64,000 nucleotides of DNA from Mesobacillus boroniphilus (GCF_018424685.1 NZ_QTKX01000002.1:682001-746000), one strand, 5' to 3'; shown: positions 1 to 11,916, counted from the first letter of the stretch. Notes: a model not told the origin generated them from the sequence alone. Numbers and translations are program-made.

Positions 1-1
1 T

Positions 2-2852
<2,851 letters not shown>

Positions 2853-2854
<2 letters not shown>

Positions 2855-2948
2855 GAAATCATCGCATGGTGATTTCTTTCCGAAAGGGCTGCGGGGGATT
2901 GGCCTGCAGCGAACAACTACAAAGCAGGAAACCTGGTTTCCTTGCTTT
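2853..2948 (+). promoter_or_regulatory. Two hairpins between sufU and sufB
   Basis: The first inverted repeat has 10-bp arms at 2853-2862 and 2869-2878, ending in a G-T closing pair, and no clear T run. The second has arms at 2921-2933 and 2935-2948 with one bulged T, and lies just before the sufB ribosome site (GGAGGA, 2955-2960). They could be attenuation, processing or mRNA-stability elements that uncouple SufB output from SufSU. The pairing is seen directly; the role is inference. Confidence 0.5.
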
Positions 2949-2968
2949 AAGAATGGAGGAATTCGACG

Positions 2969-4366
2969 ATGGCTAAAAAAATGCCAGAGATCGGTGATTA
3001 TAAGTACGGATTTTCCGACAAAGACGTTTCCATCTTCCGGTCTAAGCGCGGCCTGACGCGTGAAATCGTTGAAGAAATTTCAAAAATGAAGGAAGAGCCC
3101 CAGTGGATGCTGGACTTCCGTTTAAAATCATTGGAGCACTTCTACAATATGCCAATGCCTCAATGGGGCGGAGACATGGCTTCATTAAACTTTGATGAAA
3201 TCACATATTACGTAAAACCTTCTGAACGCTCTGAAAAATCATGGGATGAAGTTCCTGATGAAATCAAGGCAACATTCGATAAGCTTGGGATTCCTGAAGC
3301 TGAGCAAAAATACCTTGCAGGTGTTTCTGCGCAATACGAATCAGAAGTTGTATACCACAACATGAAGGAAGAGCTTGAAGAGCTAGGAATCGTCTTCAAA
3401 GACACAGATTCTGCTCTGAAAGAAAACGAAGACATTTTCCGTGAACATTTCGGAAAAGTCATTCCTCCAACTGACAACAAGTTTTCAGCATTAAATTCTG
3501 CGGTCTGGTCTGGCGGATCTTTCATCTATGTTCCAAAGGGAATCAAAGTAGATACTCCGCTTCAGGCGTATTTCCGTATTAACTCTGAAAACATGGGACA
3601 GTTCGAGCGTACACTGATCATCGTTGATGAAGGCGCACACGTACACTATGTTGAAGGATGTACAGCTCCTGTTTACACAACGAACTCCCTGCACAGTGCG
3701 GTCGTTGAAATCATTATCAAAAAAGACGCATATTGCCGTTATACAACAATCCAGAACTGGGCAAACAACGTCTTCAACCTTGTTACAAAGCGTGCCGTCT
3801 GTGAAGCGAACGCGACAATGGAATGGATCGATGGCAACATCGGTTCCAAGCTGACAATGAAATACCCAGCAGTCATCCTTAAGGGTGAAGGCGCACGCGG
3901 TATGACATTATCAATCGCGATTGCTGGTAAAGGCCAGCACCAGGATGCAGGTGCGAAAATGATCCACCTTGCTCCAAACACATCATCAACAATCGTATCA
4001 AAATCAATCTCAAAACAAGGCGGAAAAGTAACATACCGCGGAATCGTCCACTTCGGACGCAAAGCCGACGGCGCTCGCTCAAACATTGAGTGCGATACGT
4101 TGATCATGGATAACAAGTCTACTTCAGACACAATTCCATACAATGAAATCCTGAACGACAACATTTCTCTTGAGCACGAAGCGAAGGTTTCCAAGGTATC
4201 AGAAGAGCAATTGTTCTACCTGATGAGCCGTGGAATCTCTGAAGAAGAAGCAACAGAGATGATCGTAATGGGCTTCATCGAGCCATTCACAAAAGAATTG
4301 CCAATGGAATACGCAGTCGAAATGAACCGCCTAATCAAGTTTGAGATGGAAGGTTCAATCGGTTAA
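2969..4366 (+). CDS. sufB: SufB, Fe-S cluster scaffold subunit
   Basis: SufB (465 residues) is the main scaffold subunit of SufBCD, on which [4Fe-4S] clusters form before transfer to client proteins. The N-terminal part contains the conserved stretch MPMPQWGGD, and the C-terminal half carries the beta-helix with EGCTAPVY and SRGISEEEA. Length and order are as in Bacillus. GGAGGA sits 8 bases upstream of the ATG. It is the last gene of the operon and is followed by a strong terminator. Confidence 0.98.
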   Translation: MAKKMPEIGDYKYGFSDKDVSIFRSKRGLTREIVEEISKMKEEPQWMLDFRLKSLEHFYNMPMPQWGGDMASLNFDEITYYVKPSERSEKSWDEVPDEIKATFDKLGIPEAEQKYLAGVSAQYESEVVYHNMKEELEELGIVFKDTDSALKENEDIFREHFGKVIPPTDNKFSALNSAVWSGGSFIYVPKGIKVDTPLQAYFRINSENMGQFERTLIIVDEGAHVHYVEGCTAPVYTTNSLHSAVVEIIIKKDAYCRYTTIQNWANNVFNLVTKRAVCEANATMEWIDGNIGSKLTMKYPAVILKGEGARGMTLSIAIAGKGQHQDAGAKMIHLAPNTSSTIVSKSISKQGGKVTYRGIVHFGRKADGARSNIECDTLIMDNKSTSDTIPYNEILNDNISLEHEAKVSKVSEEQLFYLMSRGISEEEATEMIVMGFIEPFTKELPMEYAVEMNRLIKFEMEGSIG

Positions 4367-4382
4367 TAATGATAATTACGGG

Positions 4383-4415
4383 AATCCACCTGCTTTGCGC
4401 AGGTGGATTTTTTTC
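4383..4415 (+). terminator. Rho-independent terminator of the suf operon
   Basis: An 11-bp perfect stem (4383-4393 with 4399-4409), a 5-base loop and a T-rich tail from 4408. Confidence 0.93.
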
Positions 4416-4429
4416 TTTTATTGTAAAAT

Positions 4430-4564
4430 GTAGAGATTCGGGCTCTTTTCGTAGAGATTATTTTCAATTTCGTAGAGATTATATAGAAAATCGTAGAGAT
4501 TATTATCAAAGTCGTATTGATTATTAGGCAAAGCGTAGTGATTCCATCTAAAAACGTAGTGATT
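4430..4564 (+). repeat. 21-bp-period direct-repeat array, core CGTAGAGATTAT, 7 copies
   Basis: The word GTAGAGATT (late copies GTATTGATT or GTAGTGATT) starts at 4430, 4451, 4472, 4493, 4514, 4535 and 4556, so every step is exactly 21 bases. The bases between cores are A/T-rich and vary. The array fills most of the gap between the suf terminator and yunF and has no coding potential. It belongs with the 20-21 bp arrays near 29.9 and 59.7 kb, although the core word differs. Function unknown. Confidence 0.9.
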
Positions 4565-4681
4565 TGCTGTCTCCACAAATGCTTTTTCCACTTCTCTAAA
4601 CGGGAATTTAGTTGAAACGATGTCTTAGTTCTTATTCGGAAGCTAATTATGCTATCATGAAGATAAAATGGAGGTGCACAG

Positions 4682-5530
4682 ATGATTATTGTTGGCTTAA
4701 CGGGCTGGGGAGACCATGACAGTTTATATGAAGGCAAGGTTTCACCGCGTGATAAACTGAAGGAGTACTCCAGCCACTTTCCTGCAGTTGAGGTCGATGC
4801 CTCTTTTTACGCTGTGCAGCCTGTGAGGAATGCTGCGAAATGGGTAGAGGAAACACCTGACAATTTTCAATTTATCGTTAAAGCGTACCAGGGAATGACC
4901 GGGCATCAGCGCGGTGAAATTCCTTTTACTGATAAAAATGAGATGTTCAATGCATACAAAGAGTCACTCAAGCCTTACCTCGAAGCAAATAAGCACGCAA
5001 TGACGCTTTTCCAGTTTCCGCCGTGGTTTGACCTGCGCAAGGAGAATGTCGATTATTTGCGCTGGTGCCGCGATCAGATGGGGGATATCGACTGTGCGCT
5101 CGAGTTCCGCAACCAGACATGGTTCACAGATGAAATGCGAGAGAAGACACTGGATTTTATGAAAAAAGAAAAGTGGATCCATAGTATCTGCGATGAACCA
5201 CAGGCAGGTGAGGGCTCGATTCCGACAGTTCTCGAGTCTTCATCGAAGGATAAAGTTCTTGTCCGCTTTCACGGCCGTAATGTCCATGGCTGGAACAAGA
5301 AAGGAAGAGGTCAGGACTGGCGTGAAGTTCGCTATTTATATCGCTATAATCAGGCAGAATTAAAAGAGTGGGCAGATAACCTGCAAAAGTTAAACGAAAG
5401 CACATCACAGGTTTTCGCATTATTCAACAACAATTCCGGCGGGGATGCTGCTGATAATGCTAAACAAATGGTGGAGCTATTGGATATAGAATATGAAGGG
5501 TTAAACCCGAGGCAGTTGGATTTGTTTTAA
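4682..5530 (+). CDS. yunF: DUF72 family protein YunF
   Basis: A 282-residue member of the DUF72 (YecE-like) TIM-barrel family, whose biochemical function is not established. Family signatures are the N-terminal GLTGWGDHD, EVDASFYAVQP, FIVKAYQGMTGH, the FQFPPWF stretch and the C-terminal FNNNSGGDAADNA. GGAGGTG at 4670-4676 fixes the ATG. It is separated from suf by a terminator and the 21-bp repeat array. B. subtilis has yunE (a TauE-type exporter) between yunF and yunD; it is absent here. Confidence 0.92.
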   Translation: MIIVGLTGWGDHDSLYEGKVSPRDKLKEYSSHFPAVEVDASFYAVQPVRNAAKWVEETPDNFQFIVKAYQGMTGHQRGEIPFTDKNEMFNAYKESLKPYLEANKHAMTLFQFPPWFDLRKENVDYLRWCRDQMGDIDCALEFRNQTWFTDEMREKTLDFMKKEKWIHSICDEPQAGEGSIPTVLESSSKDKVLVRFHGRNVHGWNKKGRGQDWREVRYLYRYNQAELKEWADNLQKLNESTSQVFALFNNNSGGDAADNAKQMVELLDIEYEGLNPRQLDLF

Positions 5531-5539
5531 GATTCTGGA

Positions 5540-5564
5540 CCCCTCCTGGCAACATACAGGGGGG
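5540..5564 (+). terminator. Possible weak terminator after yunF
   Basis: An imperfect stem of 8 pairs with one bulged T (5540-5548 with 5557-5564), followed by only a short T tract. It could instead be a read-through hairpin before yunD. Confidence 0.35.
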
Positions 5565-5596
5565 CACTTCATTTTTACAAGAGGATGGATGGTTAG

Positions 5597-6976
5597 ATGG
5601 AAGAAGTTATTCATATTTACCATACGAATGATTTACATAGCCATTTGGAGCACTGGCCAAGCATCCATAAGCTTGTGACCGAACGCAGGCGCTGGCATGA
5701 GGAAGCGGGCGACGAAGTTCTTGTGTTCGATATCGGCGACCATATGGACCGCTGGCATCCATTATCAGATGCGACCAGAGGAAAGGCGAATTGCCGTCTT
5801 TTGAACAATGCTCGCTATGATGCTGCGACAATAGGGAATAACGAAGGCATCACTCTCCCTTTCGAAGATTTGGATTCAATGTATCTTGAAAAAAATTTCG
5901 AAATGCTTGTAGCAAATCTTTATAAACAGGATGGAAGCAGGCCGGAGTGGACGAAACCATATCATGTATACATAAGCAACAGCGGGACGAGAATTGGTGT
6001 CATTGGCATCACAGTGAATTTTGGACAGTTTTATGCACAGCTGGGCTGGAAGCTGAACGACCCGATTGATGATTTGAAGAAATGCGTCGATCAATTAAAA
6101 GGAGAAACGGACATTATTATCCTTCTATCACATCTTGGAATCCATGATGATGAAATGATTGCGGGGATGTTTCCGGAGATTGACGTCATTTTAGGCGGCC
6201 ATACCCATCATATTTTACACGAGGGCAAAGAAGTTGGCTCCAGCTTGCTGGCGGGAGCCGGGAAGTTTGGGTACTATACCGGGCATGTAACCCTGAAGGT
6301 GGATAAGGATACAAAACAAATTTTACACAAGAATGCTGTTCTTTATGATATGAATGAGGCAGATCAAGCTCAAGACGAACAGGAAAAGGCAGAAGGATAT
6401 TTCAGAGAAGGAAAGAGGCTGCTGACAGAAACGGTTGCTTTTCTTCAAGAGGACTTAAAGGCAGACCCACTGCAGCATTCTGAGCTTTCCAGGATGCTTA
6501 CCCAGGCATTACGGGAATGGTGCAATGCCGATTGCTCGTTCATGAATGCTGGCATGATCCTTAAAGGCCTGGACCGGGGAGAAGTCACGAAATTCGACTT
6601 GCTGGAAATCTGTCCACATCCGATTAATCCTTGTACGATCAGGATGTCAGGAGCGGAGCTAAAAGAAGTGCTCCTGCAGACCAGGGATGAAAAATGGCCC
6701 CATCTGCAGATAAAGGGTCTTGGCTTCCGCGGCACCGTCATGGGGGTCATGGAGTACGATGGTATCGAGTTTCAGTCAAAAGGGAATTACACTCAGATCT
6801 TCATCAATGGCAAGTTGATTGAAGCAAAGGAACACTATACATTGGCCATCCCTGATATGTTTACGTTCGGCCGCTTTTTCCCTGAGATTCAACGGGCAGA
6901 GGAAAAGAAATACTGGCTGCCAGAGTTCCTCCGCAATATGCTTGAGTGGAAGCTAGCTTCTTATTCGGGTATATAA
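5597..6976 (+). CDS. yunD: YunD, 5'-nucleotidase / cyclic-nucleotidase family metallophosphoesterase
   Basis: A 459-residue protein with an N-terminal calcineurin-like metallophosphoesterase domain (about residues 1-230) and a C-terminal 5'-nucleotidase domain. Metal-binding motifs are visible: YHTNDLHSH, DIGDHMDR, IGNNEG and GGHTHH. No signal peptide is evident, so it is probably cytoplasmic, unlike many surface UshA/YfkN relatives. The exact substrate cannot be read from sequence. It follows yunF by 66 bases and precedes yunC in the usual Bacillus order. Confidence 0.9.
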   Translation: MEEVIHIYHTNDLHSHLEHWPSIHKLVTERRRWHEEAGDEVLVFDIGDHMDRWHPLSDATRGKANCRLLNNARYDAATIGNNEGITLPFEDLDSMYLEKNFEMLVANLYKQDGSRPEWTKPYHVYISNSGTRIGVIGITVNFGQFYAQLGWKLNDPIDDLKKCVDQLKGETDIIILLSHLGIHDDEMIAGMFPEIDVILGGHTHHILHEGKEVGSSLLAGAGKFGYYTGHVTLKVDKDTKQILHKNAVLYDMNEADQAQDEQEKAEGYFREGKRLLTETVAFLQEDLKADPLQHSELSRMLTQALREWCNADCSFMNAGMILKGLDRGEVTKFDLLEICPHPINPCTIRMSGAELKEVLLQTRDEKWPHLQIKGLGFRGTVMGVMEYDGIEFQSKGNYTQIFINGKLIEAKEHYTLAIPDMFTFGRFFPEIQRAEEKKYWLPEFLRNMLEWKLASYSGI

Positions 6977-7113
6977 GAATGCGTAATTGATTTTCTGGAC
7001 AGCATACCTGTTATCTGAAGAGGGTAAAATCCAACTAATATTTGATCAAAATATCACGCTTTTCCTCTCTCCTTCATAGAGTGTTATTGGGATTGAAGGA
7101 AGGAGTTGTGGTC

Positions 7114-7416
7114 ATGATCGACATGTCACCTATTGAAATAGAAGGCAGGACATTTTTATGCATTTCTGTAAAACTGCCGAAGACAAACCTGCTTGTTGTT
7201 ACTGGAGATAAAGGATACATTATGTGCGGCGCTCTGGATGTCGCTCTTCTTAATGAGAAGCTGAAGAGCAGAAAGGTTATTGCTGGCAGGGCCGTTGGCG
7301 TGAAAACAATTGAAGAATTGCTCGAAGCCCCGCTTGAGTCCGTCACGTACGAAGCAGAGAACCTTGGTGCAATAAAAGGCATGATTGGCAAAGAAGCTTT
7401 GCTGCTCATGAATTAA
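7114..7416 (+). CDS. yunC: DUF1805 family protein YunC
   Basis: A 100-residue conserved protein of unknown function (DUF1805). The conserved core KGYIMCGALDV...LNEKL...AGRAVGV is intact. The start at 7114 (MIDMSPIEIEG) is preferred over an upstream TTG because GAAGGAAGGAG ends 9 bases before it and the length then equals that of Bacillus YunC. It is followed immediately by a terminator, so it ends its transcription unit. Confidence 0.9.
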   Translation: MIDMSPIEIEGRTFLCISVKLPKTNLLVVTGDKGYIMCGALDVALLNEKLKSRKVIAGRAVGVKTIEELLEAPLESVTYEAENLGAIKGMIGKEALLLMN

Positions 7417-7420
7417 AAAG

Positions 7421-7445
7421 ACAGCCTGAGTGGGCTGTTTTTTTG
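7421..7445 (+). terminator. Terminator after yunC
   Basis: Stem ACAGCC/GGCTGT (7421-7426 with 7433-7438), flanked by A's on the left and a T run on the right. Confidence 0.88.
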
Positions 7446-7545
7446 CGTGATTTAGTGAATATATTGTGGCAAATGTTAATAAACAATGTGGTCATCCGAT
7501 ATATTAATTGAACTACTTTTTTCCCAACTCAAAAATGAAACGGAA

Positions 7546-7569
7546 TCACAATTTTTTTAAAAATTGTGA
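7546..7569. promoter_or_regulatory. Long palindrome upstream of the HD-GYP gene
   Basis: Eleven-base perfect arms (TCACAATTTTT and its complement) with a 2-base centre lie about 115 bases upstream of the HD-GYP start, within A/T-rich DNA that could hold the promoter. No T run follows, so it is not a classical terminator. It may be an operator; the regulator is unknown. The half-site TTGTGA resembles part of CRP/FNR or Rex sites, but the arm orientation is the reverse of those. Confidence 0.5.
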
Positions 7570-7683
7570 TAAAATATATAAAAATATTGTCGTTTTAAGT
7601 AAAATTTTCTTGTTTTTTGGCTTTTTTTGGTAGTTATCTGCGAAAATAGCCACCACCAACTAACAAATAAAGTGGGAATTGAC

Positions 7684-8793
7684 ATGAGACTCGTAGCCAC
7701 CACTTCGGTAGAGGAAGGGGCTTTACTCGGAAAAGCCATCTATAATGACAAGGGCCAAGTTCTGCTGAATGTAGGGGCACGGCTCGAGTTGAAGATCCTC
7801 AGACGCCTTGAAGAGTTTGGGATTGATTATATTTATATTAAAGACCCTGATACCGATGATATCATCGTGGAAAATTCAATACGGGATGAATTGCGCATCA
7901 ATGCAATCATGACGATTGGAGATACATTCAAGCAAATCCAGCTGGATTCAAAAATTTCGCAAACCTTTGTACTGGAAAAATCGGCGAGGAAATTTAAGAG
8001 GTTGATTGCTGATTTACTGGAGGAACTGCAAGGTAGCAAGGAACTTCTGAACTTGCTTTCGGATGTATTCCTTCATGACGACTATATCTTTTCGCATTCT
8101 TTAAATGTAACACTCTACGCTCTTGCGATTGGAATAGAAATGAAGCTGCCGCCAAAGGAACTGGAACAGCTGGGGCTTGGTGCGATTTTACATGATGTTG
8201 GAAAAATGATGGTCCCAGAAGAAATATTATCAAAGCCAGGCAAGCTGACTGCGGAAGAATTCCAAATCATCAAGGCTCACGCTGAGGACGGCTTCCAGCT
8301 TCTCAGGAATATCCCGACCGTTCCGCTGATTGTGGCTCATTGTGCATACCAGCATCACGAACGATTGAATGGTGCAGGGTATCCACGTGGATTGAAGGGT
8401 GATGAAATCCACTTATTCGGCAAGATACTTGGTGTGGCTGATGTGTTCGATGCCGTTACTTCGAATCGTGTTTACAGACCGGCCATGCTGCCGCATGAAG
8501 GTCTTGAAATTCTTTACTCGGGCTCAGGGAGCCTGTTTGATTCAAAGGTAGTCGACGCCTTCCGAAAAGCGGTTGCGATTTATCCAGTCGGCCTTACCGT
8601 TATTTTAAGCGATGGACGAAAGGGAGTTGTCGCTGCTCAGAATCCAGGCTTGAGTGAGCGGCCAGTTGTCCGGATACTCGAAGACCAGGACCAGAGAGTG
8701 GAACCGTATCATCTTGATCTGAAGTCGAATCTATCATTGATGATTGTCAGCTGCGATACAATCATTAAATATGAGTACGCCAACAGTTATTGA
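7684..8793 (+). CDS. HD-GYP domain protein, probable c-di-GMP phosphodiesterase
   Basis: A 369-residue protein with an N-terminal region of about 110 residues lacking a recognisable sensor, then an HD-GYP domain. HD is at residues 170-171 in LHDVGK; HHERLNGAGYP ends with GYP at 232-234, matching the HHExxNGxGYP signature of c-di-GMP hydrolases. A roughly 70-residue C-terminal extension follows. The ATG at 7684 gives the natural MRLVATTSV start after AAAGTGGG; a TTG 57 bases upstream would add a non-conserved leader. It lies alone between terminator-ended yunC and yunB. Confidence 0.88.
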   Translation: MRLVATTSVEEGALLGKAIYNDKGQVLLNVGARLELKILRRLEEFGIDYIYIKDPDTDDIIVENSIRDELRINAIMTIGDTFKQIQLDSKISQTFVLEKSARKFKRLIADLLEELQGSKELLNLLSDVFLHDDYIFSHSLNVTLYALAIGIEMKLPPKELEQLGLGAILHDVGKMMVPEEILSKPGKLTAEEFQIIKAHAEDGFQLLRNIPTVPLIVAHCAYQHHERLNGAGYPRGLKGDEIHLFGKILGVADVFDAVTSNRVYRPAMLPHEGLEILYSGSGSLFDSKVVDAFRKAVAIYPVGLTVILSDGRKGVVAAQNPGLSERPVVRILEDQDQRVEPYHLDLKSNLSLMIVSCDTIIKYEYANSY

Positions 8794-8915
8794 TTTTCGT
8801 GCTTAAGCCATAGTGATAAAAATCCATAAAGACAAAGTTTATGAAAAGAGCTTATAGTTTTTAGGCTAGTTCCCCCCTTTGAAGCATACATATAGCTTTA
8901 GAGGGGGGATTTGTT

Positions 8916-9689
8916 TTGGCAAAATTCGGCCGGCGGCTGCCTCGGAAAGGACCTTTGCCTTTCAGGTATGTATTCCTGCTGACATTCGTCTTTTTTTCCT
9001 TTTCAACAGCAGCAGGACTCTGGATCATAGATAAAGGGCTCGAGCCAACTTTGATGAAATACGCAACATCCCAGACAAGGAAGATTGCGACCCTGGTGAT
9101 CAACAAGGCCATCAATAAAAAAATCGTCAGTGGTATGGATACTGATAAAGTCATAGAGTTTGTTCCTGTGGATGGCGGAACGACCACTGTAGTGAAATTC
9201 AATACTGAAATCATCAATAGGGTAAAAGCAGAAACGACAAACATTGTGCAAATGAACCTTAAAGAAGCTGAAAGAGGGAATCTCACCTCGCTAGAAATGC
9301 TTTCAGATGTAGAACTGGTTACAGATGAAGAGGACAGGGAAGCAGGAATAATCTATTACGTCCCATTGGGCCAGGCCACCAATAATGCACTTCTAGGTAA
9401 TATGGGCCCGAGAGTTCCAGTGAAATTCAATGCCATCGGCGATGTGACAGCGGATGTTGTCTGGGATACAGAAGAACACGGAATCAACAATACGCTGATC
9501 AATGTTTCGGTCAGGGTAAAAGTCAATGTGCAGATTATTATTCCTTTCGCGACCGAAATTGCGACTGTGCAGGAAAATATTCCGATTGGCAGCTTCTACT
9601 ACCCTGGAAAGGTACCGCAATTTTATAATGGCGGCGGCGGTGGGGTCATACCACCTGCGATTCAACTTCCTGGCCAGCCTGGTCAATAA
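8916..9689 (+). CDS. yunB: Sporulation protein YunB
   Basis: A 257-residue protein with one N-terminal membrane segment (about residues 14-38) after a basic leader, so probably anchored with a long extracytoplasmic domain. B. subtilis yunB is a mother-cell sigma-E gene needed for efficient sporulation. The TTG start at 8916 follows GAGGGGGG (8901-8908). CATACATA at 8885-8892 resembles a sigma-E -10, but I could not find a matching -35. The C-terminus is Gly- and Pro-rich. Confidence 0.88.
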   Translation: MAKFGRRLPRKGPLPFRYVFLLTFVFFSFSTAAGLWIIDKGLEPTLMKYATSQTRKIATLVINKAINKKIVSGMDTDKVIEFVPVDGGTTTVVKFNTEIINRVKAETTNIVQMNLKEAERGNLTSLEMLSDVELVTDEEDREAGIIYYVPLGQATNNALLGNMGPRVPVKFNAIGDVTADVVWDTEEHGINNTLINVSVRVKVNVQIIIPFATEIATVQENIPIGSFYYPGKVPQFYNGGGGGVIPPAIQLPGQPGQ

Positions 9690-9695
9690 TAACAG

Positions 9696-9724
9696 TTGTC
9701 AAGTTAGCGATATTGTTATATTAT
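9696..9724 (+). promoter_or_regulatory. Sigma-A promoter for the lysine riboswitch transcript
   Basis: TTGTCA at 9696-9701, a 17-base spacer and TATTAT at 9719-9724 place the start site near 9731, just upstream of the riboswitch P1 stem. Confidence 0.75.
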
Positions 9725-9747
9725 AAAATCAATTGAATAATAAACCA

Positions 9748-9943
9748 CATCATTCCGATGGGGTAGAGGCGCAGGGTTCAAGATTAAGCTGTGTGAGGAT
9801 GACAACATTGATCGCAGCTGAAAGGGAATTTTGCCGAAGCAATAATAAATGAGTCACATTTTTTATTGCTGGGGATACTTTGAACAAGAGTATCACTGTC
9901 ATTATGGAGGTATATCCATAATGGGGAGCTACAGATCGTGATG
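9748..9943 (+). promoter_or_regulatory. Lysine riboswitch (L box) aptamer
   Basis: The conserved L-box blocks occur in order: TAGAGGCGCAGG near 9764, GAAAGGGAATTTTGCCGAAG near 9820, GCTGGGGATAC near 9867, GAGTATCACTGTCATTATGG near 9888 and the final GGGGAGCTAC. P1 pairs CATCA...CGAT (9748-9759) with ATCGTGATG (9935-9943). A rho-independent terminator follows, so lysine binding should cause premature termination, as in Bacillus lysC leaders. The controlled gene is the NhaC-family transporter at 10081. Confidence 0.93.
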
Positions 9944-9964
9944 GAGACACTAGTTGCTTATTAA

Positions 9965-10002
9965 GGGCAGCGATAGAATGTTCTCTATCGTTGCCCTTTT
10001 TT
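9965..10002 (+). terminator. Riboswitch-controlled terminator
   Basis: A 13-bp stem (9965-9977 with 9984-9996, one G-T pair), loop ATGTTC and six T's. It is the expression platform of the lysine riboswitch. Confidence 0.93.
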
Positions 10003-10080
10003 ATTTATTTTTAAAAAAGCAACTAAACTCTTGTCATGTAAAAGTTTCCCCCTGTCAAAAACAAGGAGGAGAAAGAAATA

Positions 10081-11667
10081 ATGGAGAACACAATTTTTTC
10101 ATTGCTGCCGCCATTAGTGGCAATCTTAATGGTAGTAATCACAAGGCGAGTGCTGTTGTCATTGGGGACAGGCATCGTCGCAGCGGCTTTTTTGCTTGCT
10201 GGATTTAATATCGCAGAAACATTTGCTATTATGTGGGACGCGGCCAAGGGCATTGTCGTCGCAGATGGAGAACTGAACACATATAGCCTGTACATTATCC
10301 TATTCTTATTATTATTGGGTACAATCACAGCATTCATTTCCATTTCTGGCGGAAGCCGTGCGTTTGGCGAATGGGCGATGAAGCGCGTAAAAACAAGAGT
10401 CGGAGCACAGCTTGTTGGTGCATTTTTAGGAGTTATTATTTTCATTGATGATTATTTCAATGCTCTGGCAGTCGGCCAAATTACACGTCCGATCACAGAC
10501 CGACAAAAGGTTTCGCGTGCAAAACTAGCATATATTATCGATTCAACTTCAGCACCTATGTGTGTTATTTCACCGATTTCCAGCTGGGGTGCCTATATCA
10601 TCGCATTAATTGGTACAATTCTTGCTGCACACGGTGTAAATGAATATAGTGCGTTCTCAGGATTCATGCAAATTGTGCCAATGAATTTCTACGCACTTGC
10701 AGCATTAGCAATGGTCTTTATCGTATCTCTGCGAAACATCGAAATTGGGCCGATGAAAAAGCATGAAGAACGTGCGATCACAGAAGGAATTGTTGTTCCT
10801 CAGGACAAGCCTGTACCGGGAGAACTGAAGGATGACCTTCCTACAAGTACAAAAGGGACCGTTGGAGACCTTGTATGGCCGATTGTTGCCCTTGTCGCTG
10901 GAACGGTTGGCATGATGCTTTGGACAGGCGCAAGTGCTGTTGAAGGAGAAGTAACCATTTTCGGTATCTTTGAAAATACAGATGTAACTAAGTCTCTTGT
11001 TACTGGCGGATTGCTTGGCCTTGCTGTAGCGCTGATTCTTTTTGTAAGGCAGGCAGTTGTTTTAAAAGGCGTTAATGCCAATGTTTTTGGAAAAGGAATT
11101 GTTGAGGGCATTAAATCAATGCTCCCAGCTATCTATATCCTGATCTTCGCATGGGTCATTGTTGACTTGATTGGAAGACTTGAAACTGGAAAGTATCTTG
11201 CTGGTATTGTTGAAAGTTCTAATATCAATATCTCATTCCTGCCGTTCCTGCTATTCCTCGTAGCTGGAATCATGGCTTTCTCAACAGGAACTTCATGGGG
11301 ATCATTCGGCATACTGCTTCCGATTGCAGGTGATATCGCTGCTGCAGCTGATATAACCATCATGCTGCCAGCATTAGCAGCAGTATTGGCGGGCGCGGTT
11401 TTTGGTGACCATTGTTCACCAATATCCGATACTACGATCCTTTCATCAACTGGCGCTGGCTCACACCACTTAGACCATGTCATGACTCAGTTGCCATACG
11501 CTCTGATTTCCGCTGCGATTTCTTCTGTTGGATTCCTGATCATCGGATTCACCGGAAGCACTCTGACAGCTCTTGCGGTGGTGGCAATCCTGCTTGCTGC
11601 TTTTGCTTTCATATTCGGAAGCAAGACAACTCAGGAAGAAGTATTAAAAGAAAATCTTGCAGAATAA
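10081..11667 (+). CDS. NhaC-family transporter, probable lysine importer (LysW type)
   Basis: A 528-residue polytopic membrane protein of the NhaC Na+/H+ antiporter family, with FIDDYFNALAVG near residue 120 and GDHCSPISDTTILSSTGA near residue 440 among its transmembrane segments. The upstream lysine riboswitch makes lysine transport the likeliest role. This matches the comparative-genomics class LysW, an NhaC-superfamily member under L-box control. That assignment is inference from regulation; the sequence alone would be called a sodium/proton antiporter. AAGGAGGAG precedes the ATG. It is a single-gene unit with its own terminator. Confidence 0.88.
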   Translation: MENTIFSLLPPLVAILMVVITRRVLLSLGTGIVAAAFLLAGFNIAETFAIMWDAAKGIVVADGELNTYSLYIILFLLLLGTITAFISISGGSRAFGEWAMKRVKTRVGAQLVGAFLGVIIFIDDYFNALAVGQITRPITDRQKVSRAKLAYIIDSTSAPMCVISPISSWGAYIIALIGTILAAHGVNEYSAFSGFMQIVPMNFYALAALAMVFIVSLRNIEIGPMKKHEERAITEGIVVPQDKPVPGELKDDLPTSTKGTVGDLVWPIVALVAGTVGMMLWTGASAVEGEVTIFGIFENTDVTKSLVTGGLLGLAVALILFVRQAVVLKGVNANVFGKGIVEGIKSMLPAIYILIFAWVIVDLIGRLETGKYLAGIVESSNINISFLPFLLFLVAGIMAFSTGTSWGSFGILLPIAGDIAAAADITIMLPALAAVLAGAVFGDHCSPISDTTILSSTGAGSHHLDHVMTQLPYALISAAISSVGFLIIGFTGSTLTALAVVAILLAAFAFIFGSKTTQEEVLKENLAE

Positions 11668-11674
11668 TGTTAAG

Positions 11675-11701
11675 GCTGTCTGACTTTCAGACAGCTTTTT
11701 T
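11675..11701 (+). terminator. Terminator after the NhaC-family gene
   Basis: Perfect 9-bp stem (11675-11683 with 11687-11695), CTT loop and a T run. Confidence 0.93.
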
Positions 11702-11803
11702 CATATTTTTAAAAAAGTGGTAATAGAATCCCATTTAATAGGGAGTACCGTATAGTTGGGAAAATTTTTTTAGGAATATTTTTATTATGACTAAAATAAT
11801 ATT

Positions 11804-11832
11804 TTGACAAGCAATTAAAAACTAGCTATACT
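11804..11832 (+). promoter_or_regulatory. Sigma-A promoter of the NSS transporter operon
   Basis: Consensus TTGACA (11804-11809), 17-base spacer, TATACT (11827-11832). It gives an untranslated leader of about 80 bases. Confidence 0.82.
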
Positions 11833-11916
11833 ATTCCTAGACTAAATAATCTGAAAATATAAAACTTTCTAATTATCAACATTTTCCAGATGATTAGAAG
11901 GCAAGGGGGACTAAAA

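Noticed and set aside
7640..7705. Repeated TAGCCACCAC on both sides of the HD-GYP start
   Set aside because: Two copies of a 10-mer about 44 bases apart; the second is inside the coding region, so coincidence is likely. No c-di-GMP riboswitch motif was found.
8875..8895. Sigma-E promoter for yunB
   Set aside because: CATACATA fits the -10, but no -35 was found at 13-16 bases, so I did not list it as a site.
9750..9950. Open frame on the minus strand over the riboswitch
   Set aside because: It is a shadow of the structured RNA; no ribosome site and no conservation expected.
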